DNA of 64,000 nucleotides from Danio rerio (Eukaryota; Chordata; Actinopteri; Cypriniformes; Danionidae). Position 1 is the first letter of the stretch. Every line of letters begins with the position of its first letter. The translations under genes were made by a program, and so were the position numbers. Location of the stretch: assembly GCF_049306965.1 (NCBI RefSeq), contig NC_133182.1, forward strand, positions 38,900,501 to 38,964,500. Reading direction: 5' to 3'. The notes beneath the pieces are model-generated. The model saw only the letters and a list, made by a program, of their open reading frames with translations. It did not search any database and was not told the DNA's origin. Shown piece after piece: positions 48,101 through 58,587 of the stretch.

Positions 48101-49477
48101 ACATAATGTTCTTTCTTCATGATGCCATCTACGCTGTGAAGTGGACCAGTCCCTCCTGCAGCAAAACAGTTCCACAACATGATGCTGCCGCCCCATACTT
48201 CACAGTTGGGCAGGTGTTCCAAGGCTTTTGAGCTTTCCCCTTTGTCCTTCAAATGTAACACTGGTCATTATGGCCAAACAGTTCAATCTTAGTTCCATCA
48301 GACCACAGGACATGTCTCCAAAAATTATTTTTTTCCCCAGTGTAATTTAGCAAATTGTAATCTGGCTTTCTGTTGATTCTGGCTTGTTGATTTTCCCATG
48401 TTGTCACAAAAGGAAGCAGTGTGTTTGACGTTTTCCTGGAACACTGCTCTACAGATGTGCCTCCAATTAACTCAAATGTTGTCAATTAGCCAATCAGAAA
48501 CTTCTAAAACCTTGACACCTTCATCTGAGATTTTTCAGAGGCATAATAATCTTAATGTATGTAAACTTGACTTTCAAAAAAATTATAACAATCTCTCTGA
48601 AAATATCTCTCTCATTATTCTGCTATTAGGCATAACAAAAACAAATTTGATAATCCTAACTTACCTAAAAGTTTAGTCACACTAACACGTATATATTTTT
48701 AAATGTTTATGTGCCTTTTTATACAGTGTATGTAAACTTCTGGTTATAACTGTACATTCAGAAAGTCAGGAAATCGTAATTATGACTTTTTTAAATGAAT
48801 GGAATACAATTTAATTGGCATGTCTTTCAAAACTGTGTAATTCATTATTATTTATTATCATTATTAAAACATACATTGAATAATAAATAGATGTAAAAGG
48901 CAGAGCAACCAAACAATCTGCATTAGTATAGGCAGATATCACTTTAAACAATCAGTATCAGCTGACAAATTAAATATTGCTGCATCTCTAATTAAAACTG
49001 AAAACAGTTCTGTTTAAAATGTTTCATATTGTTATTGTTTTACTATATGCACAAGAGACTTTCTATAATTCATAACGTTTGACCAGACATGTACATGCAC
49101 AAATATGAAATATTCATCCATCTCTTCATACAAGACATACAATGTTAAGGTCAATACCGCATTCCTTGACAGATCTATCCGTAAAGCTGACCTTAAAGCA
49201 CCAAAATGCCAAGCTGAAGAAGAAGCAGACGCGGCGAGTAAAGCACAAGATGAATCCAGTCTGGAACGAGATGATGATGTTGGAGCTGCCAAGTGAGCTT
49301 CTGGCTAAATCCAGTGTGGATTTGGAGGTACTGAACCTGGCCAGCCCCGGGACCCTGCTCCCTCTGGGCCGCTGCATGCTGGGGCTCCAGACATCCGGCA
49401 CTGGCCTGCAGCACTGGAAACAGATGCTAGATAATCCACGCAAACAAATCGCAATGTGGCATCCTCTATACACCTAA
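33149..49477 (+). CDS. syt13: Synaptotagmin-13
   Basis: Complete gene, six coding exons: 33149-33322, 36761-36965, 38067-38204, 41868-42184, 46792-46915, 49173-49477. All are GT-AG, phases agree, 420 aa (human about 426). The N-terminus [20 protein letters not shown] forms a membrane anchor (about 4-29) followed by CKSCKK, a likely palmitoylation cluster. A linker ([20 protein letters not shown]) leads to a C2A-like domain (about 148-278, [15 protein letters not shown]) and a C2B domain (about 283-410, [31 protein letters not shown]), ending [12 protein letters not shown]. In the family this is an atypical synaptotagmin lacking the acidic Ca2+ ligands, used in vesicle traffic, especially in neuroendocrine and pancreatic cells. 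The usual Asp clusters are not evident here. The C2B polybasic strand (333-341) is intact. Upstream in-frame codons exist, but the ATG at 33149 matches the human start. Confidence 0.95.
34405..34612 (-). mobile_element. Two adjacent DANA 3' fragments
   Basis: 'ttcagcttagtccttg' with 'gcaacccagtgctc', then a second tail with 'gccgccacagcagattgaac' and 'ttttatgcagtggatgccc'. It looks like a partial duplication or two insertions. syt13 intron 1. Confidence 0.7.
34806..34898 (-). mobile_element. Tiny DANA tail insertion with perfect 13-bp target duplication
   Basis: Core 34819-34885 is only the SINE 3' end ('tttttggcttagtttctta', 'ggtcgccacagaggaatgaa'). It is bounded by ttttaagggttta at 34806-34818 and 34886-34898. 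syt13 intron 1. Confidence 0.9.
34900..36700. other. syt13 intron 1, right part, no element recognised
   Basis: AT-rich, scattered short open frames, nothing supportable. Confidence 0.4.
37553..37705. repeat. Dispersed repeat (family shared with 15345-15465 and 3897-4092)
   Basis: 'aaaatgagctgaaacaacac', 'attcttcagattcttagg', 'ttgctttatgttcaatc', 'aattgtgttgggacaacatg'. The family is defined here only by the three in-window copies. Confidence 0.6.
38803..39085 (-). mobile_element. DANA SINE, nearly full length
   Basis: Tail 'tttatcaggggtccccacag' through head 'gaggtgacagtgctaaccac'. B-box region 'ggaactcatactagtgacc' is mutated. Flanks share 'atagttta'. syt13 intron 3. Confidence 0.9.
39506..39845 (-). 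mobile_element. DANA SINE, full length
   Basis: 'cttagtccctttattaatc', 'gtcaccacagcggaatgaac', 'actgtgggggaaaccggagc', 'gctcgaaccaacaacctt'. About 340 bp in syt13 intron 3. Confidence 0.92.
39985..40690 (+). mobile_element. Tx1/L1-type LINE, ORF2 C-terminal relic
   Basis: The plus strand reads, in broken frames, [25 protein letters not shown], then [40 protein letters not shown] and [19 protein letters not shown]. This series is characteristic of the end of fish Tx1/L1 ORF2, including the Cys-x-x-Cys finger. It carries several stops and frame changes and is truncated at both ends. syt13 intron 3, sense to the gene. Confidence 0.75.
40909..41274 (+). mobile_element. DANA SINE, full length
   Basis: Head 'tagcacggtagcgcagtggc', 'gcctcacaggaagaaggtcg'; tail 'taataaagggactaagcc', (gaat)n. 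Flanks share 'gtttatat' (40898- and 41275-). syt13 intron 3. Confidence 0.93.
42358..42470. mobile_element. Fragment of a dispersed element ('gattggctgatagccgtg')
   Basis: Contains 'ctgattggctgatagccgtg' and 'aatatcagcacccgtac', which I associate with a common zebrafish repeat but cannot name. It abuts the Tc1 relic at 42480. Confidence 0.4.
42480..42790 (-). mobile_element. Tc1/mariner relic A, 5' half, reversed
   Basis: The reverse strand matches the start of the Tc1 element whose other half lies at 44591-45296: 'gcatcaacaaggcatttgcg', 'gagatggttgtgcatgaaaa', 'cagtagatcagcaatttctg', 'gcgttaacgaacagttgtac', then the terminal repeat start 'gtgtacctaattaagtg'. It covers the transposase N-terminal region only. 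Confidence 0.85.
42803..43191. mobile_element. MITE with GGCTGCGTCC termini
   Basis: GGCTGCGTCC at 42803-42812 and its inverse GGACGCAGCC at 43182-43191. Inner 'tatacagtatgaatg'-type blocks also mirror. Flanking trinucleotide agg on both sides is compatible with a 3-bp duplication. About 390 bp in syt13 intron 4. Superfamily not certain (Harbinger-like by duplication length). Confidence 0.8.
43748..43796. repeat. (CA)n microsatellite
   Basis: CA dinucleotide run with minor interruptions in syt13 intron 4. Confidence 0.9.
44258..45296 (+). mobile_element. Tc1/mariner relic B with a DANA SINE in place of its middle
   Basis: Left end 44258-44345 has a decayed terminal repeat ('ccaacctctttattagata'). 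44591-45296 is the transposase 3' half ('aagaacaggaaactgaggct', 'gatgtaatagtgtggggata', 'caggataacgcgccatgtca', 'caatagagcacctttgggat') ending in the terminal repeat 'cctaataaagtggccggcga'. The transposase catalytic part (…DNAPCHK…, …IEHLWD…) is readable but disrupted. Between them lies a DANA SINE (44346-44590) and about half of the transposon is missing. Confidence 0.85.
44346..44590 (+). mobile_element. DANA SINE inside Tc1 relic B
   Basis: 'gaggcacggtggctcagg', 'acctcacagcaagaag', 'ggttcgagccctggctgggc', 'tttcccccacagtccaaata', 'ggttacagctggaagggcat'. It lacks the 3' tail. Confidence 0.9.
45300..46260. other. syt13 intron 4, no element recognised
   Basis: AT-rich non-coding sequence, nothing supportable. 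Confidence 0.4.
46275..46700. repeat. Tandem repeat, unit about 115-120 bp, 3-4 copies
   Basis: Each unit has 'acattactgtgatggttggg', a G-rich 'ttggggtaggggtaga' part and an AT-rich 'aataatactgtgtataattg' part. Copies become more diverged rightward. It ends about 90 bp before syt13 exon 5. Confidence 0.85.
47347..47404 (-). mobile_element. DANA SINE, 3' tail fragment
   Basis: 'tttagtcccttattaatcag', 'gggtcgccactgtcgaatga'. syt13 intron 5. Confidence 0.8.
47603..48752 (-). mobile_element. Tc1-like transposon (Sleeping Beauty-type ends), defective
   Basis: The ends 'cagttgaaaccagaaattta' (47603-) and 'taaacttctggttataactg' (-48752) are inverted. Both are flanked by TA, the standard Tc1 target duplication. 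Transposase lies on the minus strand in pieces: 48485-48249 ([20 protein letters not shown]) and 48261-47923 ([33 protein letters not shown]). The DDE context of the first Asp (SDGT) and second Asp (DHDPKHTA) is visible, but frame changes separate the parts and the third acidic site is out of frame. 1150 bp, in syt13 intron 5, antisense to the gene. Confidence 0.92.
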
Positions 49478-50275
49478 TGTACAGGGTAATAGTCTCCAAA
49501 GCACCACCAATGTGATAAGCTAAACGGGTGGTTGGGTTAAGCTAGTACTCTATTCCTGTGTAAAAATATGCAGTACTAAAATATATATATATATATATTA
49601 AACAGTAGTTATGTGTGAACCCAGTTGTCATTATTTGGTAAAGTGAAAGTTAAAGCTGAATGGAGACGGTCACATACAGTACTAATATTGTTACACAGTA
49701 GTTTAGAGTATTTTACAGTGATGCATTTACCTTCGGTGTTGTTGTTAATGTGGGTTTAAAGTACTCAATGCTATTTTAAACAGGTTCAACTTGGAGAAAT
49801 CCTCCTCTCCCTATATATGTGAAATACAAAATACGACTAAAAAGACCCATATTTAGCTAGTATTATAGTGACTGAGTGAAATATAAGACAAACAGCTTAT
49901 TTGTGATCTGATGTAAGGTGTAAAGCTGGGCTGAATCAGGTCAGAGAAAAGGATAAACCGCTGTATCTTACCAGGTTTGGCAGAAGAGATGACGATAAAG
50001 GAACAATCACAACAAATAATACGTGAAAACAGTCTCTGCCAAATGATATTATATGATCCACAGGCAGCATTTTTCGGACAGCATCAGAATGCAGAAGGGA
50101 TCCTTTTAGTTTTGCTGTCATAGCTGGAGTGATGGAGAACTGATCACTTACTGTAGATTGATTGTGGCCGTTACATTTACAGGAGTTACGCACTACATTA
50201 TTATACAGGGTCTCAAAAAGGCAGCTTTATTCTTCTCAAGATGCATGTATAAAGGATGTATTACTATGTAATAAA
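49478..50275 (+). other. syt13: syt13 3' UTR (approximate)
   Basis: Follows the TAA at 49475-49477. aataaa near 50267-50273 is a plausible polyadenylation signal. Includes a short (at)n at about 49580-49600. Confidence 0.45.
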
Positions 50276-50286
50276 AAAATTGTGTG

Positions 50287-50288
50287 TG

Positions 50289-50335
<47 letters not shown>
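50287..50335. repeat. (AT)n microsatellite
   Basis: TA/AT dinucleotide run of about 45 bases just right of the likely syt13 3' end. Confidence 0.93.
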
Positions 50336-50340
<5 letters not shown>

Positions 50341-50367
50341 TACATATGTATGTACTGTATGTATATG

Positions 50368-51196
50368 CCGTTGAAGACATAATTATTAGCCCTCCTGTGA
50401 AATTGTAATGCTTTTACAAGTATATTCCATGTGCTGTTTAATGTAGAGAATTTTTTTCAACACATTTTTAAACAATAATTTTAATACTAATCGCTTATAA
50501 CTCATTTATTTTGTCGTTTGCCAGGATGACAGTACGTAATATGGTTCTAGTTATTTTGCAAGATACTATTCTGTTAAAAGTACAATTTAAAGGGTAATTA
50601 GGTCAGCTAATCAAGTCTGGTTAAGGCAAGTCATTAGACAAAAGTGGTTTGTTTTGTAGCCAATCAGGGTGTTTCTCTGAAAACCATCATTAGCCAACTA
50701 AGATCTTAAGTTCCATCGATACAAACATAGTTTGTTAATTTTTGGCGTTCCCCAAATCCGTCATTCCAACAAACATTCACAAACTGTGTCACAAACTTGT
50801 GCGCTTGCAACTACACCTCTGGAGCTGTAGTTAGAAACATAGTTCCTGGCTGTATTCTATTCCCACTTATCCTCTCTATATGTCCTATTCATTTAGAACA
50901 TTCCAACATTTAAACTTGGAATGATTAAAAAAAAAAAAAAGCTTTAAAGTCTTGACTTTAATGACCCTGTGTTATTATTTTAAACACAGCCGTGGCTCAT
51001 GGTGGTTAATAATATTCATCTTAAATTATTTGATTGCAGATTTATTTAAGTTTTAATTCCAGCAAAGCAACAACACTTTCTCTAGAAGAAAAAATATTAT
51101 AGGTGATACAAGTGAAAACTTCCTATCTTCGTAAACAACTATGGAAATATTTTAAAATTAATTAGATCATCACAGGAGGGCTAAGAATTTTGCCTG
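50368..51196. mobile_element. Tc1/mariner-like MITE with inserted sequence
   Basis: Left end 'gttgaagacataattattag' + 'ccctcctgtga' and right end 'cacaggagggctaagaatt' are inverted repeats. The body is homologous to 3042-3470. About 50660-50995 is foreign to it ('gccaatcagggtgtttct' onward), so a second insertion is likely. Confidence 0.75.
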
Positions 51197-51199
51197 TAT

Positions 51200-52080
51200 A
51201 ACTAAGCAGGACATCTACTCTGGGCTCCAGACTGCCACTAAATCAGTGTTCTGTTAATATGACAAAGGTAAAGTAAAATAGCTGTTGCCGTTTTTATTAA
51301 TCAACTGAATTCATATCCATTAACAGTACAAGTGTGTCATTGTGTTGTTTGTTTTATTTCTAAATATTTATAGCTCATTCGTTGCGTTATCCCAACTCTA
51401 GGTCAAGATGCTGCATTTCTAAGAACCAAGAAACCAAGCATGTTGTTTTATTACTAGTGTAGTGCTGGTACTGCTATCTGTACAACTTGGTGTCACCGGT
51501 GCTATTGCTCGCAAATGTTACTCTGGAGCCCTTTGATTATATACTTATTACTCAGTTTAAAGAACTATAGGTATATTACTTGTCAGACACATGCTGAATG
51601 TCGATATCATTATGTTTGTCCCATATAAAAGTAGCTTTTTTTTCACCCAAATACCAACCATTCCCCAAGCCAAACTGTTCTCTTATTCCATATGTATTTG
51701 TGTTTCACCAGGAATGCACATTTTGCAAGACAAATGCCTGACAACTGCAGGGATTAACAGTAAAATGTAGGCCTCCCAAATACAAATACCAACTACAACT
51801 GACCAATGCATCCAAATTCCACTTAAATATATGTATATAACTATATATGTGCTATAATCAACAATCAAGTGACAAACCAAATGAATAAGTAGAAAAATAC
51901 TAAGCTTTCACACAAGATATCTGCTGAAGTATTTGTTGTGTGTTTAAGTGTTACGTGCTCTGTGCAACCTGATCAAAATATAATCTCCATCTTGAATAAA
52001 ATGATCAATTATTCATCAGAAAGAATTATTTGTAATGTCATAAACTTAAATACACTGTTTTAAACTCTCTAAAGTATCTG
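51200..52080. other. Intergenic, no feature recognised
   Basis: AT-rich, no supportable gene or repeat end. Confidence 0.4.
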
Positions 52081-52081
52081 T

Positions 52082-52290
52082 GAATTAGCAGTTTTCTATA
52101 ATCTGTGATTCATCTTATTTATTTTTCATTTATTTATGCATTTGAATTGTTTTGAGACCTTAATCTTTCCTCCGACAACTTTTAACCTTGACAAGTTCAA
52201 AAATGTGACTTTTATTAACATATTTAATAGTTTAAAGGGATATATTATCTGGGTTGGTGTTGTATTTACGGTATAAAAACCTTTTTCCTC
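52082..52290. repeat. Dispersed repeat pair, copy 2 (with 15052-15268)
   Basis: 'gaattagcagttttctataa', 'ttttgagaccttaatctttc', 'atttaatagtttaaaggga', 'ctgggttggtgttgtattta'. Same orientation as copy 1. Confidence 0.65.
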
Positions 52291-52299
52291 TATATTTGT

Positions 52300-53690
52300 A
52301 CAATTGTTTATACAATATATTATTTCAAACTGCCAAAATGTCAATAAAAGCCACTTTGTTAAACTGTACAATTGGATTTTCAACATAAAAAGTTAACAGA
52401 GCAGAGATCAAGGTCTCATAAAGCCTGTAATTCAAAACCAAAAATAAATAGAAAATACAATACAGAAGATGTTAATTAACATCTTTTTTTTTAACAGTGT
52501 GTGCAGTATTTCACTAGTAACGCTGCAATATCACATATGTTGACCTATTTTGATAAATGCAGCCTTTAGATGTATTTGTGAAAGAGATTTGTGAAATCTC
52601 CTGTTTTAATTTGCCCATCTGTCATATTTAAAAATCAAATCATTTGCTGCAGTGAATATCGAATTCACATTTTCACAATTCACATTTATTTCTGTGCCTG
52701 ATACTTTTGCCGAGAAGGAGGATATATGACATGTTAAGCTCTGAAATCTGATTTACAGTATTTATAAGACTTGCTGCATCCTGATTTCATATACAGACAG
52801 AAATGTATTACTATTTTTAACCCACAGATATGCTCGAAACGAATAGCCTCTTGTTGGTGTCAAATAAATATTCCTTTCAGAAATTGTGCTATATTTCATG
52901 TGTGTTTGTCTGATGTCAGAGATCTGGCGCATCTATTTATAGAACTGGTCAGATTTGAAAGATGACACACAAGATGAGGAAGTGACAGAGATCCATACGA
53001 ACAACTCCTACGATGAGCACCAAATGAACACACGCTGACGAAAATATCAGTGAGAATGCAAAACAAAATAAATGGAGTGTGTAAACACTGGTGACAGCGT
53101 TTAAAAGTCATCTTTCTTTTACCTTGATCTACTCCCACGTATTCTTGTTGCATAACAGTTAATATTAATGTGCTGTGTGGATATTGGTTGGCACAGTCTC
53201 ATAATCAGAATGGACGAGTCTGCTGTCTGTCTGCCTGGCAGCCTTGAAAATATCACAGGGTACCAGCGGTAACTGCAATGCATCGCTGATGAGCTTCTTA
53301 CATAATCCTACTGATAAAAAAATGAAAAAACTCCCACCTGCTAGATATTGCCCTGCCAGAGCTAAAAATGGTTTTACAGGCTCACTCTTTCCGCAGAAAC
53401 TCAATGAGAGAAAATGCCACATGACACCAAATTTCACATGACAAATTACTTAAAGCATGCTGTCACCAGAAAGGATTGTTAAGTAGGTATTAATAAGTAA
53501 AAGAAAGAGAATGGAAAGAAAGTGCTGAGCAATGAAATTATGACTGATTAATCAGGGTTGTGCTCTCCAAACACATCAGTTTAAATCAGTGATTTGCATA
53601 TGTTTTGCTTTTGAAATGTTTCTGATGCAATGGAGAGAAGTGCTGTGACCACTCTTTACTAATTAAACAAATAAATAAACCTACAAAAAC
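52300..53690. other. Intergenic, no feature recognised
   Basis: Open frames at 52896-53153 (-) and 53165-53437 (-) show no family motif and no splice context. Nothing else seen. Confidence 0.4.
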
Positions 53691-53698
53691 TCAGCCAA

Positions 53699-54180
53699 GT
53701 CTCATTCTGCAAATCTACCGCTATATATATTTCTGGAGAGTGCCAAATACATTCCAGGAGCTAGTTTGTTTTTTTTTTTTTGTTTTTTTTCAGTTTTTGT
53801 TTTCGCGAATCCATCAGAGGCCGCTGTGTAAGCTTTTTCAGATCTCAACAGTAGGTGCGAATAGCACTCGCAAGAGAAATTTGAGGTCTCAAAAAACAAA
53901 CAGGGGCTTCTGGTGGATTCATGAAAACAAAAACTGGAAAAACGTAGCTCCTGGGACTTATTCAGCATTCTTCATAAGTGTATATAGTGGTCCGTTTTCA
54001 GAATGAGCCTGGGTTAGTCAATACGGAGGTAAGCGGTCAGCTGCTAGCACAAAAGGGAATGACATCATAGCACCCTGTATCGTTTGTTCTAAAGATGAAA
54101 TGCAGCCATACGTAGCTCTGGCTGCATAATTTGTGATCTCCAGAAATGTATATAGGGCTACGTTTTCAGAATGAGCCTAT
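53699..54180. mobile_element. Foldback element, with a partial second copy
   Basis: 53699-54010 folds on itself: 'ctcattctg', 'ccaggagcta', 'cagtttttgttttc' and 'gaatccatcagaggc' on the left reappear inverted on the right ('gattcatgaaaacaaaaact', 'tagctcctggg', 'cagaatgagcctg'). 54100-54180 repeats the right end ('acgtagctctggctgcata', 'ttttcagaatgagcctat'). Open frames across it are by-products of the palindrome. Confidence 0.75.
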
Positions 54181-54530
54181 GCTGTTTTAGTTAATTGTAA
54201 CCTAATGAAGTTTATCAAGTTCCAACTTAATTTTACGAGTTACACAAGCTGTTTAAATCATATAATTTCTAATGACATAAAGTTAATTTGATTCAGCTTA
54301 AAAAATTAAGGCAAACTTTTTTTTACAGTTTTTACCTTTTAGTTACCAATATGGACCCTTTACATACAAATGTGTACATTTTGAAAGAAACAGCGTTGTA
54401 GATTTATTTCTGAGAGTGTACGCATATCTAAAATTCATTGAATTCAAATGGATTCATGCAGAATTAAACTGCACATAATGCTGGAGATGTTCATTCTGCA
54501 ACATTAGCATTTAAATGTCATGAGAGACAG

Positions 54531-54531
<1 letters not shown>

Positions 54532-54568
<37 letters not shown>
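54532..54568. repeat. (GA)n microsatellite
   Basis: GA dinucleotide run of about 34 bases. Confidence 0.93.
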
Positions 54569-54569
<1 letters not shown>

Positions 54570-54572
<3 letters not shown>

Positions 54573-55380
54573 CTCATTAATGTTCTCATCATGGTTTTCC
54601 GTCTGAAAACTGCTAAACTACGGCTCATTACTTTCTTTAGCCAGCATGGACAGCCCTAAACTCACACCACACCACACTGCTTTCTGCTTTGAACAAACGT
54701 GTCTGAAATCCCCCATCACACTGGCAGAAGTTCTTCCCAAAGAAACAACTTATGAAATATAGATGGAGGGAAAAGCTGTCCTAGAAAATACTTCTTTCTG
54801 AAGCTGGAATGAACCTTGCTGTGAGCCAGAACAAGAACAGAAAAGGCAGTGACATTCTGTGATTTCTGTCTCTCTCTCTGTTCAATGTTTTTGAGCGATC
54901 AAAGGCATCAGCTGGTACAAACAGAGCAGAGGGAAGAATATTTTTAATAAGAAGGAATGCTGATAAATCGCGACCATGCACTGCGGGATCCAGCAGTCTT
55001 TGTTGAAAATCTGAGATTTGAAGTCTAGATAAAAACATGTTCAAGGATTTTGTGATTAACTTTTTATTAATATCTTAAAAAGTTGCTTGATTTTTTTTTT
55101 AGCACTGATATACATTGAGAAAACAATTCAAAGATTATTGGATTTATTTTTAACGTAATGGTTGTAAACAATTTATTTGAGCTGTATTTAAACAAATTAA
55201 TTTGAACTTACTGCATTTCATTTGTCTTTTTAAATTAAACCTATATCATTTTTACAACAATTTTAAAGAAACGTTTTTTTTTTTCCAGTGTACCAATACT
55301 TGGCCATTTCATTGTTTCCATCTATCTGCTTTTGTCTGTGTTTGCCTTTGTTAGTCTGTGTTTAGCTACTCTACACTATT
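54570..55380. other. Intergenic, no feature recognised
   Basis: AT-rich, no gene signal. Confidence 0.4.
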
Positions 55381-55381
55381 A

Positions 55382-55512
55382 CTAGTACTCTTGTTCATTC
55401 ATTCATTTTCTTTTCGGCTTAGTCCCTTTATCAATCCGGGGTCGCCACAGCGTAATGAACCGCCAACTTATCCAGCACATTTTTATGCAGCGAATGTACA
55501 CACACTCATTCA

Positions 55513-55593
<81 letters not shown>

Positions 55594-55815
55594 AAACCCT
55601 AGGGGGACAATTTAGACTACCGATCACCTATACCACATGTCTTTAGACTGTGGGGAAAACCGGAGCACCCGGAGGAAACCCACGCGACCGCAGAACATGC
55701 AAACTCCATACAGAAACGCCAACTTAGCCGAGGTTCAAACCAGCGATCCAGCGACCTTCTTGCTGTAAGGTGACAGCACTACCTACTGCGCCACTGTGTC
55801 GGCCTAGTACTCTTG
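55382..55815 (-). mobile_element. DANA SINE, full length with internal (CA)n and 12-bp target duplication
   Basis: Core 55394-55803: 'cggcttagtccctttatcaa', 'gtcgccacagcgtaatgaac', then (CA)n at about 55521-55590, 'aaccggagcacccggaggaa', 'gcgaccttcttgctgtaag'. Flanks are ctagtactcttg at 55382-55393 and 55804-55815. The long CA run inside the SINE is a secondary expansion. Confidence 0.95.
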
Positions 55816-55819
55816 AATG

Positions 55820-56880
55820 AGTTATAATTAATAATCAATTACTGTTTTCCAAATGGGATAAATCTGTCTCCATCAGGCACTTTAGAGAGAATAAAAGAGG
55901 CTGTCCCGTTTTTCAGCAGTACTGGTTATGGATTTTTTTTATTTACAATGTATTTACAATGTAGCTATAATGTAATTTACAGCACTTCATATGCTGATTT
56001 GATTTTTAAAAAAAGAAAAGTATAAGGCCGGTGAGAGCTTCTATCTTATAATATAATAAACAAACTTCCATAAAAACCACCAATCATAGAGTAGTGAAGG
56101 ACTTTTTCAGTAAACAGACATCAGTCATCAGTTTGATGGAGAGAAGGATGCTGTTTTAAAATCAATCACAACCTTCATTCACAACAGTTGCACTTCCCTA
56201 TAGACAATAATGAACTCTGATTAGAGTTCAGAAACTGCTAGCGATGCTTTATGAGGATGTTTCTGTGTCGCCATAAATCGACTGAAGGTAAGCCTGCTAC
56301 ATGTTTCATAATTCATAGACATGTCTATCTGTGTGTGTCTGTGTGAGTGTGTGTCGTATCCAATTTGCCCTCTGTGCCTCTCCTGGGCTGGACTGCTTCA
56401 CGTTGCCAGGGTGATGGGGAAAGGCTGAGTGATGGAGAACCGCTCTGCATTCAACACAACCGCTGGTTGGTAATTCAGAGAGGAGCGACTGCCTAACAGC
56501 ATCATGTTCAGAAAGATCAATTCAGAGCATCTCCTCATGCTCAACAATCCACTCGTTACTAACAGACACGACATTTGCAAGTCTCAAACACAAGGCTGGC
56601 TGATCAATAACTGGGAGAGAGCTAAGAGGATAAGAGGAAAGTAACAAAACTAATGAACCAAAAAAAAAACAGGAACAGGAACAGACTGATCTTCAAGAAA
56701 ACAAGATGACAGAATTTCAATGCAGAGTCACACAGGAAGCTATTAGCATTCAGACATTTGATTGGACCAGATGTGTCCTCTAAGACTATAAGCTGTTCTG
56801 CTTTAATGCCTTTAATGATCAAGCACATGTGACTGCACAACCCACAAACTAATGTGCCTTGTTTATTTTCGTAGTGCACG
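55820..56880. other. Intergenic, no feature recognised
   Basis: No convincing ORF, repeat end or RNA gene. Confidence 0.4.
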
Positions 56881-56887
56881 CTTGATT

Positions 56888-57115
56888 CATGATTCATTGA
56901 AGCACGTTATTTTTACCAATAACAACTTTTTCTATCAAAGAGAATAACTTGTTCTGCTTTTAAAATTGACTTCTACCTTTTAATTTTTTTTTATTTTCAC
57001 TATCTGGTTTATTGTGCATGATTCATTAAAGCACGTTATTATTTCAATAACAAATTTTCCAATAACAATTTTTTTTTCCATCAAAGGGAATAACTTGTTC
57101 TGCCTCTAAAATTAC
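56888..57115. repeat. Tandem duplication, unit about 125-130 bp
   Basis: 'catgattcattgaagcacgtt ' -type start and 'aataacttgttctgctt' occur in both copies (about 56888-56975 and 57018-57110). Locally duplicated DNA of no recognised family. Confidence 0.65.
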
Positions 57116-57312
57116 TTTTATTTACTTTTTTAGCCTCCAAATGCCTGAATCAGTTCAGTACAATCCACTTTTTACAGCTCCTGATCTATATATCCATCAT
57201 TTAAGAATGTCAAATACTAATAATATAAAATTGTAATGAGATTTCATGCTAATGTATGTTCCTGTGCAGGGTCCTTTGTTCCCCAGATTAATAAGGTATA
57301 TAGTGTATAAAT

Positions 57313-57495
57313 GGGGCGGCATGGTGGCTCAGTGGTTATCACAGTCACCTCACAGCAAGAAGGTCGCTGGTTCGGGTCCCAGCTGGGCCAGTTTTCTTTT
57401 CTGTGTGGAGTGTGCATGTTCTCCCCATGTTTGTGTTTCTGGGTGCTCAAGTTCACAGTTTAAAAAATCCAGCATGAGTGATTTGGATTAACTAA

Positions 57496-57496
<1 letters not shown>
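57313..57496 (+). mobile_element. DANA SINE, 5' part
   Basis: 'gggcggcatggtggctcagt', 'cacctcacagcaagaaggtc', 'ggttcgggtcccagctgggc', 'tgtgtggagtgtgcatgttc'. It runs into the (GT)n at 57499. Confidence 0.93.

Positions 57497-57498
<2 letters not shown>

Positions 57499-57570
<72 letters not shown>
57499..57570. repeat. (GT)n microsatellite
   Basis: About 70 bases of nearly perfect GT. Confidence 0.96.
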
Positions 57571-57571
<1 letters not shown>

Positions 57572-57835
57572 TGAATGTAGCTTGTAGAGCAAACTTCACC
57601 AATTGACAAAAGTGAAGGAAAAAACCTAGAGAAAAACCAGGCTCAGTTGGGCAGTCCATTTCTCCTCTGGCCAAACTTCCTGTGCAGAGCTGCAGTCTAG
57701 GCGCTGGAGGCTGGAGAACGCTGGACATCCATTGTGGAGAATGCCTAATGGTGTTCAGGCTGGCCCTTCGTGACCAATGCAGCTACTCGTCTGTCACTAG
57801 GGTATTCAGACTGGGGTCTTCAGACAAATTGGACT
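57571..57835. repeat. Likely dispersed repeat, family not named
   Basis: 'aaccaggctcagttgggcag', 'tttctcctctggccaaactt', 'gtgcagagctgcagtctagg' look like a fish dispersed repeat I have seen but cannot name. It abuts the DANA/(GT)n block. Confidence 0.4.
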
Positions 57836-57839
57836 ACCA

Positions 57840-58580
57840 TAATAAATCTTTTTTTATTAGATTGTATAGGTTACAATATATATTTTTAGGGTTTTCCATT
57901 ACATTTGCAACAAACTAGAACAGCAGACATCACCTAAAAGTCTATTAGAGTCAATTCACTTTCTTCAAAATGTTTAAATGTGGGAATATATTCTTAATTG
58001 TACATCTGGACATGCATGCAAAATTGCATAACTTCAATGTCTCATGCGAGCATTTTAATCTGCATAATGATCCTGATTATGAATAAACATACTTTTTGGT
58101 CACATTTTATTTTAAGCCAATATTATCTGGATGCAGACTTGGATTTGCAACCTGAGACTGCAAATCTCAGAGATGCAATGTCAGACAATGCACTCAATGA
58201 AGCTGGTGGCGTCACTGAGGGGTAGGGTTAGGGGTGGACTTAGGTGTAGGCATTAAAAAGCATTGCATGCAGCTCAGATTGCATCCATTTAGCTCAATAA
58301 ATACCAATTTGCTGCTTAATAATAGCTATTAATGTAGTGGTTGAGTTTATAGGTGGGATTAAGGATGTAGAACAAGATAACAAGTAGCCTTCTAATGTAT
58401 TAATAATAATCATGTAATAATAAGCTATTAGTTATTAGTTGAAAATGTTACTTAAACTAAAATGTTACCTACTTTTTGTTATCATAAAACCGTGGATATT
58501 ATTGTGATATACTAATTTAATACAAGATCAAACTACATCTAACAAGAATGTATGTTTATTGCTGTCCTTTTGCACTCTGT
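57840..58580. other. Intergenic, partly repeat-like
   Basis: 58215-58260 has a G-rich 'gtagggttaggggtgga' segment resembling the unit core at 46275-46700. No gene seen. Confidence 0.35.
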
Positions 58581-58587
58581 GGGTAAT

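Noticed and set aside
53740-54006. 88-aa open frames on both strands
   Set aside because: The two strands read alike because the DNA is a palindrome. Not a gene.
55403-55615. Open frames of Val-Cys or Thr-His repeats on both strands
   Set aside because: Products of the (CA)n run inside a DANA SINE.
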